Positions 28,378-37,535 of a DNA stretch of 46,935 nt are shown in pieces. Below the pieces are notes generated by a model that saw only the letters and a program-made list of their open reading frames with translations, searched no databases and was not told the origin of the DNA. The stretch lies in the NCBI GenBank assembly GCA_020350285.1, contig CP070708.1, positions 2,618,706-2,665,640 of the forward strand, in the 5' to 3' direction. Position 1 is the stretch's first letter. The number at the start of each line of letters is the position of its first letter. The position numbers and the translations under genes were made by a program. Source of the DNA: Anaerolineaceae bacterium (GTDB lineage Bacteria > Chloroflexota > Anaerolineae > Anaerolineales > E44-bin32).

Positions 28378-30878
28378 TGTTTGTCGAGGTAGCGGTTAAT
28401 TTACCCCATTTGCGAGGAACCTTCGATTATCATCTCCCCTCTCATTTACGAGGCCGAGTGGAACCTGGCCATCTTGTCACCGCTCCCTTTGGCCACAGGA
28501 ACGTACAGGGCATTGTTGTCAAGCTACTTGAGCGACCATCTGTCCCAGAAACGCGCCCGATAGAAGAACTCCTCGACCCAGAACCCGTCCTAACCCCCAG
28601 CCAACTTGAATTAGCCCGCTGGATCGAAGGTCAAACTCTGACACCGCTGATCGAATGTCTTACGTTAATGCTGCCGCCCGGCCTCAGTCAACAGGCCGAC
28701 ACCCTCTATACGCTCCTGGACCCCGACGCTGAAGGAACAACGAAGAATCAAGAACGGATCCTTGAGTTGCTCAATCGTCGTGGTCCCTTGAGAGGTCGGC
28801 AAATCTCGCGTGCCCTTCCACGCCACAATTGGCGACCAGCGGCCAATGGATTGGTCCGACGTGGCCTACTCGATCGTACTTCCGTCCTCGATCCACCGCG
28901 CGCTCGCGCAAAGCGTGTTCGGATAGCTAGATTAGCCGTCTCACCAGAAGTCGCCCGTCATACTTACGATGACCTGGGCCTTCCCGGTAGGGCAGCCGCT
29001 GGTCGACGAAGGGAGATCCTGGAGATATTGATCCATGAGGGGGAGCCTTTAGAAGTACAGTGGCTCTATGCCGAGTGCGGCGCGAAATTATCTGACTTAC
29101 GATACTTGGAAGAACGCAATCTTATATCCTTGAGTGAAGCTGAGGTGTGGCGTGATCCACTTGAATCGATCGACTTCGTACCCAGCACGCCACCTCGTCT
29201 AACTTCTGACCAAACAAACGCATGGGAGGTGATCCAGAACATGGTGCGTAAAGCCGTGTCGGAGCCTGTCACCCCCATACTGCTTCACGGGGTCACTGGT
29301 TCGGGTAAGACCGAAATCTATCTACGGGCTGTCTCAGAGACGCTAACCCTAGGACGGAGTGCCATTGTCCTCGTGCCTGAGATTGCCCTCACGCCTCAGA
29401 CGGTACGGCGCTTCTTAGCTCGCTTCCCTGGCCAAGTAGGACTGTTGCATTCACCGCTTTCTGATGGTGAGCGATACGATACCTGGCGACGGTGCCGTGC
29501 AGGCACACTGGGGGTAATCGTCGGTCCTCGTAGTGCTCTGTTCGCACCATTGCCCGATATTGGTTTGATCGTGGTGGACGAATCACATGACGAATCTTAC
29601 AAGGAGCAAGGCCGGGCACCGCGTTATCACACCCGGGAAGCCTGCCTCTCTTACAGCCAAATTGTCGGTGCGACCTGCATTCTGGGCAGCTCAACACCCG
29701 ACATCGTTACTACATACAGGGCAGAACGCGGCGAGTTGATACGGGTAAGTCTGCCCCAGCGCATCCTGGGCCACCGCGAACGGATCGGTCGCCAGGCTGC
29801 GCGTCTCGGTGTGACCACACGCTACGAACAATCCGAGGGTGATGCGGAATCGATCGCCCTACCGCCCGTTCGAATTGTGGACATGCGTCAGGAATTGCGA
29901 GCCGGAAACCGTTCGCTCTTCAGCCGTGCACTTCAGGCAGCGCTATCTGAAGTTCTCGAAGCGAATCAACAGGCGATTCTCTTCCTCAACCGACGAGGAT
30001 CATCTACCTACGTTTTCTGTCGGGACTGTGGTTGGGTCTCTCGCTGCCCAAGCTGCGAAACGTCTCTGACCTACCACCAAGCCCATGAGCGCTTGATGTG
30101 CCACTATTGTGGATACACGCGCAAATCCCCGACCTCCTGTCCTCATTGTGAGAGTGAAAGGGTTCGACATTTCGGCGCTGGCACCCAGCGTATCCAAGCC
30201 GAGCTTGAGAAAACCTATCCTCACGTGCGCACGTTACGCTGGGACTGGGACGTTACGCGTACGAAAGGCGCCCATGACATCATCCTATCTCATTTCGCAA
30301 ACCACCGAGCGGATGTCCTCATCGGAACCCAAATGATCGCTAAAGGCCTCGATCTTCCATTGGTGACACTTGTCGGTGTAGTCTCAGCGGACACTGGACT
30401 CAATTTGCCGGAATACCGCGCCTCCGAGCGGACCTTTCAAATCCTCACCCAAGTCGCCGGTCGCGCGGGCAGAGGTCTACTCGGTGGTCGTGTCATCCTC
30501 CAAACTTATCAACCTGAGCACTTTGCCATCCAGGCGGCATCCAAACACGATTACAAGTCGTTCTATGATGATGAACTGAAGAACCGTCGCCAGCTTGGTT
30601 ACCCCCCATTTAGACGATTGGCAAAGTTGGTCTACCGACACATCTCGGCCCATGAAGCCGAAAACCAGGCCAAACGCATGAGGGACACACTCCTCCACAA
30701 ACGATCCAAACTCGAGAAATCGGCCGAGATCATCGGCCCCACTCCCTGTTTTTTCAGGAAGGAGCGGGGACAGTACCGCTGGCAGATCTTGATCCGTGCC
30801 ACCGATCCGGCTCTTATTGTTCCTGAGGATCTGCCCGAAGGTTGGATCGTCGATATCGATCCCGTGACACTACTGTGA
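28374..30878 (+). CDS. priA: Primosomal replication protein N' (PriA helicase)
   Basis: This 834-residue replication-restart helicase has an N-terminal 3'-DNA-binding domain (LRGTFDYHLP; VTAPFGHRNVQGIVV), a winged-helix part and a helicase core with Walker A GVTGSGKTEIY near residue 308. Its DEAH-box variant reads VVDESHDESYK, so the third box residue is Ser where most PriA proteins have Glu. A zinc module (CRDCGWVSRCPSC ... CHYCGY ... CPHC) and the motif V-VI segment QVAGRAGRG follow. Length is at the upper end for the family. Start is the ATG at 28374, overlapping the transporter stop; the next codon is also ATG. It reloads the replisome at stalled forks. Confidence 0.93.
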   Translation: MMFVEVAVNLPHLRGTFDYHLPSHLRGRVEPGHLVTAPFGHRNVQGIVVKLLERPSVPETRPIEELLDPEPVLTPSQLELARWIEGQTLTPLIECLTLMLPPGLSQQADTLYTLLDPDAEGTTKNQERILELLNRRGPLRGRQISRALPRHNWRPAANGLVRRGLLDRTSVLDPPRARAKRVRIARLAVSPEVARHTYDDLGLPGRAAAGRRREILEILIHEGEPLEVQWLYAECGAKLSDLRYLEERNLISLSEAEVWRDPLESIDFVPSTPPRLTSDQTNAWEVIQNMVRKAVSEPVTPILLHGVTGSGKTEIYLRAVSETLTLGRSAIVLVPEIALTPQTVRRFLARFPGQVGLLHSPLSDGERYDTWRRCRAGTLGVIVGPRSALFAPLPDIGLIVVDESHDESYKEQGRAPRYHTREACLSYSQIVGATCILGSSTPDIVTTYRAERGELIRVSLPQRILGHRERIGRQAARLGVTTRYEQSEGDAESIALPPVRIVDMRQELRAGNRSLFSRALQAALSEVLEANQQAILFLNRRGSSTYVFCRDCGWVSRCPSCETSLTYHQAHERLMCHYCGYTRKSPTSCPHCESERVRHFGAGTQRIQAELEKTYPHVRTLRWDWDVTRTKGAHDIILSHFANHRADVLIGTQMIAKGLDLPLVTLVGVVSADTGLNLPEYRASERTFQILTQVAGRAGRGLLGGRVILQTYQPEHFAIQAASKHDYKSFYDDELKNRRQLGYPPFRRLAKLVYRHISAHEAENQAKRMRDTLLHKRSKLEKSAEIIGPTPCFFRKERGQYRWQILIRATDPALIVPEDLPEGWIVDIDPVTLL

Positions 30879-30979
30879 AAGGCCAAGGCACTAAGGCGCT
30901 TGGGACCGGGACACCAAGGAACAATCCATGTAGTTTTTTTAAGATCAGGTGCCCAAGTGCCCAAGTGCCTAAGTTCCAT

Positions 30980-31011
30980 AAAAACAAAGCGCCCCAATCG
31001 AACGGGGCGCT
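30980..31011 (-). terminator. Intrinsic terminator of dnaA
   Basis: AGCGCCCC (30988-30995) pairs with GGGGCGCT (31004-31011) around an 8-nt loop. On the minus strand it is followed by TTTGTTTTTA. It lies 26 bp after the dnaA stop and between the convergent priA and dnaA genes. The neighbouring stretch 30885-30975 contains GTGCCCAA-type short repeats. Confidence 0.85.
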
Positions 31012-31036
31012 AAAATAATGAGATCAATCATCGCCT

Positions 31037-32380
31037 TCAGGCCGTTACCCCAACCTCATGGAAGAGTTTTTCCCGGACGAGTAACACCTGACGCCGCAGC
31101 ACATCGTCGGTTTCCATGAGATTCGTGATCTTATCGCATCCATACATAACAGTCGTATGATCACGTCCTCCGAGCGCCTCACCAATTTGTGGCAAGGAGG
31201 CAGATGTCTCCTCGCGCATGAGATACATCGCCACTTGGCGAGGCAGTGCTACCTCCCTCGATCGCTCGCGGCTCAGCAACCGATCAACCTCGACACCGAA
31301 CTGCTTCGCAACCACAGCGACGATTCGTTCAACGGTCAGCGTATCTCCGCGAGGTAGAAGATCGATCAGCGCTGCTTCTACCAACTCACGGCTCAGGGGA
31401 GCTCCACTCAGGTCGGAAAAGGCCAAGACGCGTGTGAGCGCACCTTCTAATTCTCGAATATTGCTCTGTACTCGGCGGGCGATCAACTCCAGCAACTCAG
31501 ACTCAACGGATCGCCTTGCACGCTCGGCCTTCGAACGCAAGATGGCCAGCCGGGTTTCAAAGTCAGGTAATTGGATATCGGCCGTCAAACCCCATTCGAA
31601 GCGCGAACGCAAACGTTCTTCCAAAGTTACGAGTGCTTTGGGTGGTCGATCGGAGGAGATGACCAATTGTTTATCCTGTCCATGAAGCGTATTGAAGGTA
31701 TGAAAAAACTCTTCTTGGGTCGACTCTTTCCCCACAAGAAATTGGATATCATCGATCAAGAGCAGATCGATGCGCCGATAACGTTCACGGAAGGCGTCCG
31801 TTGTGTGGCTTCGTATCGCGTTGATCAGATCGTTGGTAAATTCCTCAGAAGAGACATAAAGAACATTCAAACCGCCTGTAGCGCAAACGTGACCGATAGC
31901 ATGTAACAGATGCGTCTTCCCTAAACCGACTCCGCCGTATAGAAATAGCGGATTGTATGCACGAGCCGGGCTTTCAGCAACAGCTTGGCAGGCAGCGTGA
32001 GCTAGGCGATTACTTGGCCCGACCACAAAACTTTCAAATGTGTAACGGTTCGTCAGGTTAGATGAAATATTTAATGGGCTTTCGCTACCAAAGGATGTCT
32101 TCATAACAGGTTCAGGTGAGTCATCGACATTGTCCTCATGCCAGACGACGAAACGCACTTCGACCGTCCGACCCAAGATTCCAGTCAACACTCGCTTTAC
32201 GGTGGAGAGCAATCGATCTTCAAGCCAGTCGCGAGCGTAGGCATTCCGTACACCGATGACGAAGGAACCATCTTCATAGGTAAGCAACTCTGTGTCACGA
32301 ACCCAGGTATCAAATGCCGCTCGTGGCATTTCCATCTGTAGTTGTCCGAGCGCAGCTTGCCAGAGTTGCTCTGAGTTCAT
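31037..32380 (-). CDS. dnaA: Chromosomal replication initiator protein DnaA
   Basis: This 447-residue protein is a full DnaA. Domain I starts MNSEQLWQAALGQL, a short linker reaches about residue 100, and domain III carries NRYTFESFVVG, Walker A GGVGLGKTHLLHA, Walker B LLLIDDIQFL and RLRSRFEWGL. Domain IV ends in the signature REVALPRQVAMYLMRE and GGRDHTTVMYG. The start ATG at 32378-32380 has GGAGGTG right upstream; the frame is open 18 codons further but that part is not DnaA-like. It opens the origin and also acts as a transcription factor. dnaN is not adjacent and no DnaA-box cluster is visible, so the origin is probably elsewhere. The gene has a long, structured leader and its own promoter. 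Confidence 0.96.
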   Translation of the reverse strand: MNSEQLWQAALGQLQMEMPRAAFDTWVRDTELLTYEDGSFVIGVRNAYARDWLEDRLLSTVKRVLTGILGRTVEVRFVVWHEDNVDDSPEPVMKTSFGSESPLNISSNLTNRYTFESFVVGPSNRLAHAACQAVAESPARAYNPLFLYGGVGLGKTHLLHAIGHVCATGGLNVLYVSSEEFTNDLINAIRSHTTDAFRERYRRIDLLLIDDIQFLVGKESTQEEFFHTFNTLHGQDKQLVISSDRPPKALVTLEERLRSRFEWGLTADIQLPDFETRLAILRSKAERARRSVESELLELIARRVQSNIRELEGALTRVLAFSDLSGAPLSRELVEAALIDLLPRGDTLTVERIVAVVAKQFGVEVDRLLSRERSREVALPRQVAMYLMREETSASLPQIGEALGGRDHTTVMYGCDKITNLMETDDVLRRQVLLVREKLFHEVGVTA

Positions 32381-32483
32381 ACACACCTCCACCGATCCCA
32401 ACTGGGAGTTAAAATACAACCCCCTAATCGGCAAACGTCTATCGCTTATTAGGTGATATTAAGTTGAAACGTGAGAGTGTGTT

Positions 32484-32620
32484 CAGCCGCCGAGGATGCG
32501 GCTGTCCCGGCCTTCGCTAACAGAGTCTCAGCGGGACCGCGTTCCTCCTCAGTTCACCACAACATCCACGTGGAAGCATTCTAACAAAACTGATGAGCAG
32601 GTTCAATAGATTTAACCTGC
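32484..32620 (-). promoter_or_regulatory. dnaA promoter with overlapping inverted repeat and structured 5' leader
   Basis: On the minus strand: -35 TTGAAC (32601-32606), 17-bp spacer, -10 TAGAAT (32578-32583). An inverted repeat GCAGGTT-N9-AACCTGC (32598-32604 with 32614-32620) overlaps the -35 box and may be an operator. The leader of nearly 200 nt can fold: GTCCCG with CGGGAC (32532-32537 with 32504-32509) and a 7-bp stem CAGCCGC/GCGGCTG (32484-32490 with 32498-32504). No riboswitch class was recognised. The rest of the gap up to radA (32621-32976) shows no gene. Confidence 0.6.
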
Positions 32621-32976
32621 TACATCGTAAAAACTTTCAAAGTTTTAAGATTTCGAAATGTTAAAGGAAATCTTGCCGATCAATTTTCCTCGATCACCAC
32701 GAGAGAAATGGCAAGCTGAGTTAACACCCCATATCCGGGTTACGACTTCATCTTCACCCCAATATCTAGGGAGTTGTACCCCATCTTAGCGATGCAAGGA
32801 AGGCACAATGTTAAATCTTAAAGAAAATGCGGGGGTTGCGATGAGACAAACCTTCATCCCCCAATCCAAGAATCTTAGGTTCGTCTGGTCTTGTGAGGAT
32901 AAAAGTCCTTGATACTGATCTAAAACATGTCTTAACTTCGCTGTTAATGGACAAACCTCGCCCCGGAGGACGCTGA

Positions 32977-34338
32977 TCATGTCCCCAAAAAACCTGCCAA
33001 TGCCTCGCGCAGAGATCGAGCCTGGATCACTTGCAGACCTTCGGGTCGAAGGTCATCGGACAGGTCGATTTTGGGGACCACCACGCGTTGGAAACCAAGT
33101 TTAGAGGCTTCACTCATGCGCGCAGATAACTGAGGGACTGTCCTTAATTCTCCGGATAACCCGACCTCTCCAATGAAAGCCACATCTGCTGGAAGTGGGA
33201 CATCCTTCATCGAGGAGAATATAGCTGCCGCTACCGCAAGATCCGCCGCGGGCTCACTGATGCGTAATCCGCCGACCACATTGACAAACACATCTTGATC
33301 CGATAACCGTAATCCCACTCTACGGGAGAGCACAGCAATCGTGAGCAGCAGACGGTTAAAATCTACACCGTTTGTTGTTCGGCGAGGGTGACCAAACGTG
33401 GTGGCGCTGGTGAGGCCCTGGATTTCGACCAACAGAGGACGCGTACCCTCCATGGTCACAGCGATCGCCGAACCTGGGGAGTCTACAACACGTTCGGCCA
33501 GAAAAGTCTCCGATGGATTGGTAACCTCTTCCATCCCTGATGCACCCATTTCAAAGACACCCACCTCGGTTGTCGGTCCAAAGCGGTTCTTCACCGAGCG
33601 CAACAATCGATAGGCATGAAAGTTATCACCCTCCAGATAAAGCACGGTATCAACGATGTGCTCCAAGACTTTCGGTCCTGCGATCGCGCCTTCCTTCGTC
33701 ACATGCCCTACCAGAAAGACCGCCACACCAGAGTCTTTGGCCAGAGCCTGTAAACGTGAAGCACATTCACGGACCTGTGTTATCGAACCTGCACTCGAGT
33801 CAAGTTCTGAAGTGTGCGTGGTTTGAATCGAATCGACCACTACCACAATCGGGCTTGTCCTCTCAATCGCTGGGGTGATGGCTTCCAGATTGGTCTCAGT
33901 GAGCAAGAACAAATCCTCTGGCGCCCCATCATGGATGATCCGGGTCACTCTGTTCCTTATCTGCCGCTCTGATTCTTCGCCAGAGATATAGAGGACCGAT
34001 CCCTGATCAGCCAGCACCAATGCTAACTGGAGCAACAAGGTTGATTTCCCAATGCCCGGGTCACCACCGATCAACACCACCGACCCTGGCACCACACCAC
34101 CCCCCAACACACGCGCGAACTCTCCTATCGGAAGAGGAATGCGGTCCTCGTCCTCCCCTTCAATTTCCATCAACCGCATCGGTTGTGAGATCTCAACCTT
34201 CGGTCCTCTCCCTCGTTTAGGCGCGACAACCTCCGCTACCATGCTGTTCCAAGCACCACATTGTGGACAGCGCCCAAGTGCTTTGGCCGCCCTGCGTCCA
34301 CATTGTTGACACACATATTCGGTCTTTGACTTGACCAC
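32977..34338 (-). CDS. radA: DNA repair protein RadA
   Basis: This 453-residue protein is a standard RadA/Sms. It has an N-terminal zinc finger (CQQCG at Cys10/Cys13 and CPQCGAW at Cys24/Cys27), a RecA-like ATPase with Walker A GGDPGIGKSTLL near residue 100, the family hallmark KNRFG (here VKNRFGPT) and a C-terminal Lon-protease-like domain (VGGLRISEPAADLAVAAAI; FIGEVGLSGELR). It drives branch migration during recombination and repair. It lies on the same strand as dnaA, about 600 bp upstream of it, with its own unrecognised promoter. Confidence 0.96.
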   Translation of the reverse strand: MVKSKTEYVCQQCGRRAAKALGRCPQCGAWNSMVAEVVAPKRGRGPKVEISQPMRLMEIEGEDEDRIPLPIGEFARVLGGGVVPGSVVLIGGDPGIGKSTLLLQLALVLADQGSVLYISGEESERQIRNRVTRIIHDGAPEDLFLLTETNLEAITPAIERTSPIVVVVDSIQTTHTSELDSSAGSITQVRECASRLQALAKDSGVAVFLVGHVTKEGAIAGPKVLEHIVDTVLYLEGDNFHAYRLLRSVKNRFGPTTEVGVFEMGASGMEEVTNPSETFLAERVVDSPGSAIAVTMEGTRPLLVEIQGLTSATTFGHPRRTTNGVDFNRLLLTIAVLSRRVGLRLSDQDVFVNVVGGLRISEPAADLAVAAAIFSSMKDVPLPADVAFIGEVGLSGELRTVPQLSARMSEASKLGFQRVVVPKIDLSDDLRPEGLQVIQARSLREALAGFLGT

Positions 34339-34471
34339 GATCCCTCCTGTAGAGGATTATACTTCCCCCAGTGGTCTCACGCGAGGAAATGAAAAATCGT
34401 CTGCGCGTATATCTGAGGTGCAGTCTCAAAAGCTTTGCCTATGGACAGCGAGAATAACCTGTACTATATGA

Positions 34472-34553
34472 TGTCATTGCGAGCCCCGTAGGGGCGAAGC
34501 AATCTCCTCAACGATAAGATTGCTTCGTCGCCTAACGGTTCCTCGCAATGACA
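34472..34553. repeat. 82-bp inverted-repeat element (MITE-like)
   Basis: The perfect terminal repeats TGTCATTGCGAG (34472-34483) and CTCGCAATGACA (34542-34553) enclose a second inverted pair built on GCGAAGCAATCT and AGATTGCTTCG. The whole element can fold into one long hairpin and has no coding capacity. Elements with this CATTGCGAG...GAAGCAATCT theme are scattered in intergenic regions of many bacterial genomes. It lies in the 34339-34776 gap, which otherwise holds the clpC terminator and no gene. Confidence 0.75.
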
Positions 34554-34679
34554 GATTAAGGGAAGGCTCCTGGCCATATATCCTGCAGGCACTACGCTGC
34601 TCCGGATGGTTAGAGCTTTTGAGACAATCCTTTGTGTAGATTGATTGTGGGTGACTGTTTCTATTATCTAATGAAAGGA

Positions 34680-34709
34680 CAAACAAGAAGCCCGGTGGGA
34701 TCACCGGGC
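34680..34709 (-). terminator. Intrinsic terminator of clpC
   Basis: AGCCCGGTG (34688-34696) pairs with CACCGGGCT (34701-34709) around a 4-nt loop. On the minus strand the T-rich stretch TCTTGTTTGT follows. It lies about 70 bp downstream of the clpC stop. Confidence 0.75.
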
Positions 34710-34776
34710 TCTGTTAATCATAGTTGTGGGCTTTCGCGCACCTCAACAGATTATGGTTTCTTTAGTAATTACACCA

Positions 34777-37269
34777 TCAGGCAGCCGGCACGGTCTCTTG
34801 AGCTTCTCTCTCCGGTTCAGGTTCCACCCGTCGGAGAACCACCTCTTCATCCTCGGCGTCGATCTGAATGGTGTCACCACGTTCGAATTCCCCAGCCAAA
34901 AGAGAATCCGAAAGTTGATCTTCGATCTTGTTTTGTATCACTCTACGTAGAGGTCGAGCTCCCATCTCGGGGTCGTAACCCAAATCAGCAAGTAAGGATC
35001 GACCTTCCTCACTGGTTTGGAGGGTGATTTCATACTCTCTCAATCTTTGCGCCACCTTCGCCAACTCGAGGTCGACAATCTGCGCGATTTGATCTCTTGT
35101 TAGGGCGTGGAAGACAATGGTGCCGTCCACGCGGTTGAGAAATTCAGGGCGAAAGACTTTTCGCAGCGCATCCATCAGCTTTTTGCGCATTTCATCGTAA
35201 GCCAGGCGTTCTTCGATCTCCTCATCTCTCTCAAGCGCGAAGCCGATCTGAGATTGCCGTCGTATCATCTCCGCTCCGACATTGGAGGTCATCACCACGA
35301 TCGCATTGCGGAAGTCAACCGTCCGCCCACGTGCGTCCGTAAGGTGCCCTTCTTCCATGATCTGGAGCAGCATGTTATGCGCCTCAGGATGCGCCTTCTC
35401 AACCTCATCAAAGACCACAATCGAGTATGGGCGGCGCCGGATGGCTTCTGTCAGCTGACCGGCGTCATCGTAACCGATATATCCAGGTGGCGCGCCGACC
35501 AAGCGGCTGACGCTGTGGCGTTCCATGAACTCGGACATGTCCATTTGGATCAATGCATCTTCACTGCCGAACATGAATTCCGCCAATGCCTTAGTGAGTT
35601 CGGTTTTACCCACGCCAGTTGGACCAAGGAATACAAAGGAGCCAATCGGTCGTCTTGGATCTTTTAGACCAGCTCGCGCTCGACGAACGGCCTTGGAAAT
35701 CGTCTCGATCGCTTCATCCTGTCCGACAATGCGGCGATGCAGCGAATCTTCCATTCGCAACAGGTGCTCGGATTCCTCCTGAGCTAATTGCATTACAGGC
35801 ACACCGGTCCACATTGAGACCACTTCGGCGACGTCATCGGCGGTAACCTGAGGGCCGCCTCCCTTTCGATTCCAGGCAATTCGCAATTGTCCAAGCTCTT
35901 CCTCAAGTTCGGCTTCTCGTTCAACCAGCTCCTCAACTTCTTCATGCCGTGCTTCTTCAACCGCTTGAGCATGCGCTTCACGTGTTTGCCTCAGGTCGGA
36001 GATGACCTTCTTTAGTGAAATCGCCTCAGGGCTTTTGTACATCCGAACACGTGAAGCCGCCTCATCAATCAAGTCAACGGCCTTGTCGGGCAAATAACGA
36101 TCGGTGACATAACGGGAAGACAGGTGAACCGCTGCTTCCAACGCCTCGTCTGAGATCTCTAGATTGTGGTGCTCCTCATAGGGGCGTCGAATACCGCGCA
36201 ATATTTCGATCGCCTCATCCACGGTTGGTTCTTCCACCATTACCGGCTGGAAACGGCGTTCTAGAGCGGCATCGTTCTCGATGTGCTTTCGATATTCGTC
36301 CATCGTTGTGGCGCCGATTACCTGGAGTTCACCACGTGCCAGGGCAGGTTTGAGGATATTGGCTGCATCCACCGATGACCCGGCTGACCCTGCACCCACA
36401 AGCATATGGACCTCATCGATGAAGAGAATAGACCTGGACGATTTCAGCTCATCGATCACCCGTTTAAGTCGTTCCTCGAATTGGCCACGGTACATCGTCC
36501 CTGCCACCAAGGAACCGACATCCAATTGAAGTAATCGCTTGTCGAGCAACGGTGCGGGGGTCTCACCAGCGACAATATGTTGGGCAAGCCCCTCAACGAT
36601 GGCCGTTTTACCTACCCCTGGTTCACCGATCAAGGCCGGGTTGTTCTTGGTGCGTCGCGCGAGAATCTGAATCACACGCTCAATTTCTTGCTCGCGTCCG
36701 ATGACCGGATCCAGCTTGCCATCTTCCGCTAGCATCGTCAGATCCGTCGCCAATTGATCAACGAGGGGAGTTTTCTGTTCTTGCTCTTTCCTTGCTACAC
36801 CCGTTGGACGAGCTGTTCGACGGGCGGGGCTTTCCTGAAGAATCCTGCTGGTCTGTCGACGGATTTGTTCTGGTGTGATGCCTAAACGACGTAAGACAGT
36901 AAGCCCCACACCCTCTTCTTGACGTACGAGACCCAGCAGCAAGTGCTCCGTACCGATGTAATGGTGCTCCATCCGTCGCGCTTCTTCAATGGCGATTTGC
37001 AACACCTGCTCGGTCCCTGGAGCGAGTTCAATCCGCCCACCAATATGCCGTCCGATACCCGTGATGCGTTCGACCATCTCTTTTACACGCCCTAGGTCGA
37101 GGCCCAACTCACGTAAAACACGGCCGGCGACGCCACCCTCCTCACGAATCAAGCCGAGTAGCAGATGCTCGGTTCCAATATAGCCATGATGCATCCGCTC
37201 GGCTTCTTCATGAGCCAGGCTCAACACTCGTCGAGCCCTTTGGGTAAATCTTTCCATATTATCCGCCAC
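34777..37269 (-). CDS. clpC: ATP-dependent Clp protease ATPase subunit ClpC
   Basis: This 830-residue class I Hsp100 ATPase has two Clp N-repeats (about 5-70 and 82-145), a first AAA+ module with Walker A GEPGVGKT (215-222), a coiled-coil middle domain (about 415-470, Glu/Arg-rich) and a second AAA+ module with GPTGVGKT. It ends in a C-terminal ClpB-D2-type domain ([15 protein letters not shown]). The size and short middle domain point to ClpC rather than ClpB. It unfolds substrates for ClpP or acts with adaptors such as McsB; neither partner gene is in the window. Start is GTG at 37267-37269, with GGAGG upstream. A TAGAAT box lies some 50 bp before the gene but lacks a convincing -35. Confidence 0.95.
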   Translation of the reverse strand: MADNMERFTQRARRVLSLAHEEAERMHHGYIGTEHLLLGLIREEGGVAGRVLRELGLDLGRVKEMVERITGIGRHIGGRIELAPGTEQVLQIAIEEARRMEHHYIGTEHLLLGLVRQEEGVGLTVLRRLGITPEQIRRQTSRILQESPARRTARPTGVARKEQEQKTPLVDQLATDLTMLAEDGKLDPVIGREQEIERVIQILARRTKNNPALIGEPGVGKTAIVEGLAQHIVAGETPAPLLDKRLLQLDVGSLVAGTMYRGQFEERLKRVIDELKSSRSILFIDEVHMLVGAGSAGSSVDAANILKPALARGELQVIGATTMDEYRKHIENDAALERRFQPVMVEEPTVDEAIEILRGIRRPYEEHHNLEISDEALEAAVHLSSRYVTDRYLPDKAVDLIDEAASRVRMYKSPEAISLKKVISDLRQTREAHAQAVEEARHEEVEELVEREAELEEELGQLRIAWNRKGGGPQVTADDVAEVVSMWTGVPVMQLAQEESEHLLRMEDSLHRRIVGQDEAIETISKAVRRARAGLKDPRRPIGSFVFLGPTGVGKTELTKALAEFMFGSEDALIQMDMSEFMERHSVSRLVGAPPGYIGYDDAGQLTEAIRRRPYSIVVFDEVEKAHPEAHNMLLQIMEEGHLTDARGRTVDFRNAIVVMTSNVGAEMIRRQSQIGFALERDEEIEERLAYDEMRKKLMDALRKVFRPEFLNRVDGTIVFHALTRDQIAQIVDLELAKVAQRLREYEITLQTSEEGRSLLADLGYDPEMGARPLRRVIQNKIEDQLSDSLLAGEFERGDTIQIDAEDEEVVLRRVEPEPEREAQETVPAA

Positions 37270-37484
37270 TCACAACCTCCACCATAACCCTAAGAAATCC
37301 TCTTACCCGTTTCCCATTCTACCAAAATTTCCAAAAAAGCCTCTTAGAACCAATGTCCCGTCATTCGTAACGATGACAATATTCAAAGCACAAACTCAAG
37401 AAGAGGGCCGGTATGCATAGCGGTGCGGGCTGCGCCCCAACCCATAACTGTCCTTCTCTATAAGAACAGTTTTACAAAGTAATT

Positions 37485-37531
37485 AATAACAAAACGGTCG
37501 GAGACACCTCACCCCTATGCTGCCCGACCGT
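37485..37531 (-). terminator. Intrinsic terminator of the S1-protein gene
   Basis: ACGGTCGG (37494-37501) pairs with CCGACCGT (37524-37531) around a 22-nt loop. On the minus strand TTTTGTTATT follows. It begins 5 bp after the stop codon. The rest of the gap to clpC (37270-37480) shows no gene. Confidence 0.75.
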
Positions 37532-37535
37532 CAGA

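Noticed and set aside
32520..32550. T-box-like AGCGGGACCGCG on the plus strand
   Set aside because: Only about ten of thirteen positions match, no specifier stem is evident, and no plus-strand gene follows; it is better explained as part of the dnaA leader read backwards.
32381..32976. Possible replication origin next to dnaA
   Set aside because: No TTATCCACA-like box or cluster of near matches is visible on either strand, no AT-rich unwinding stretch with repeats is seen, and dnaN is absent.
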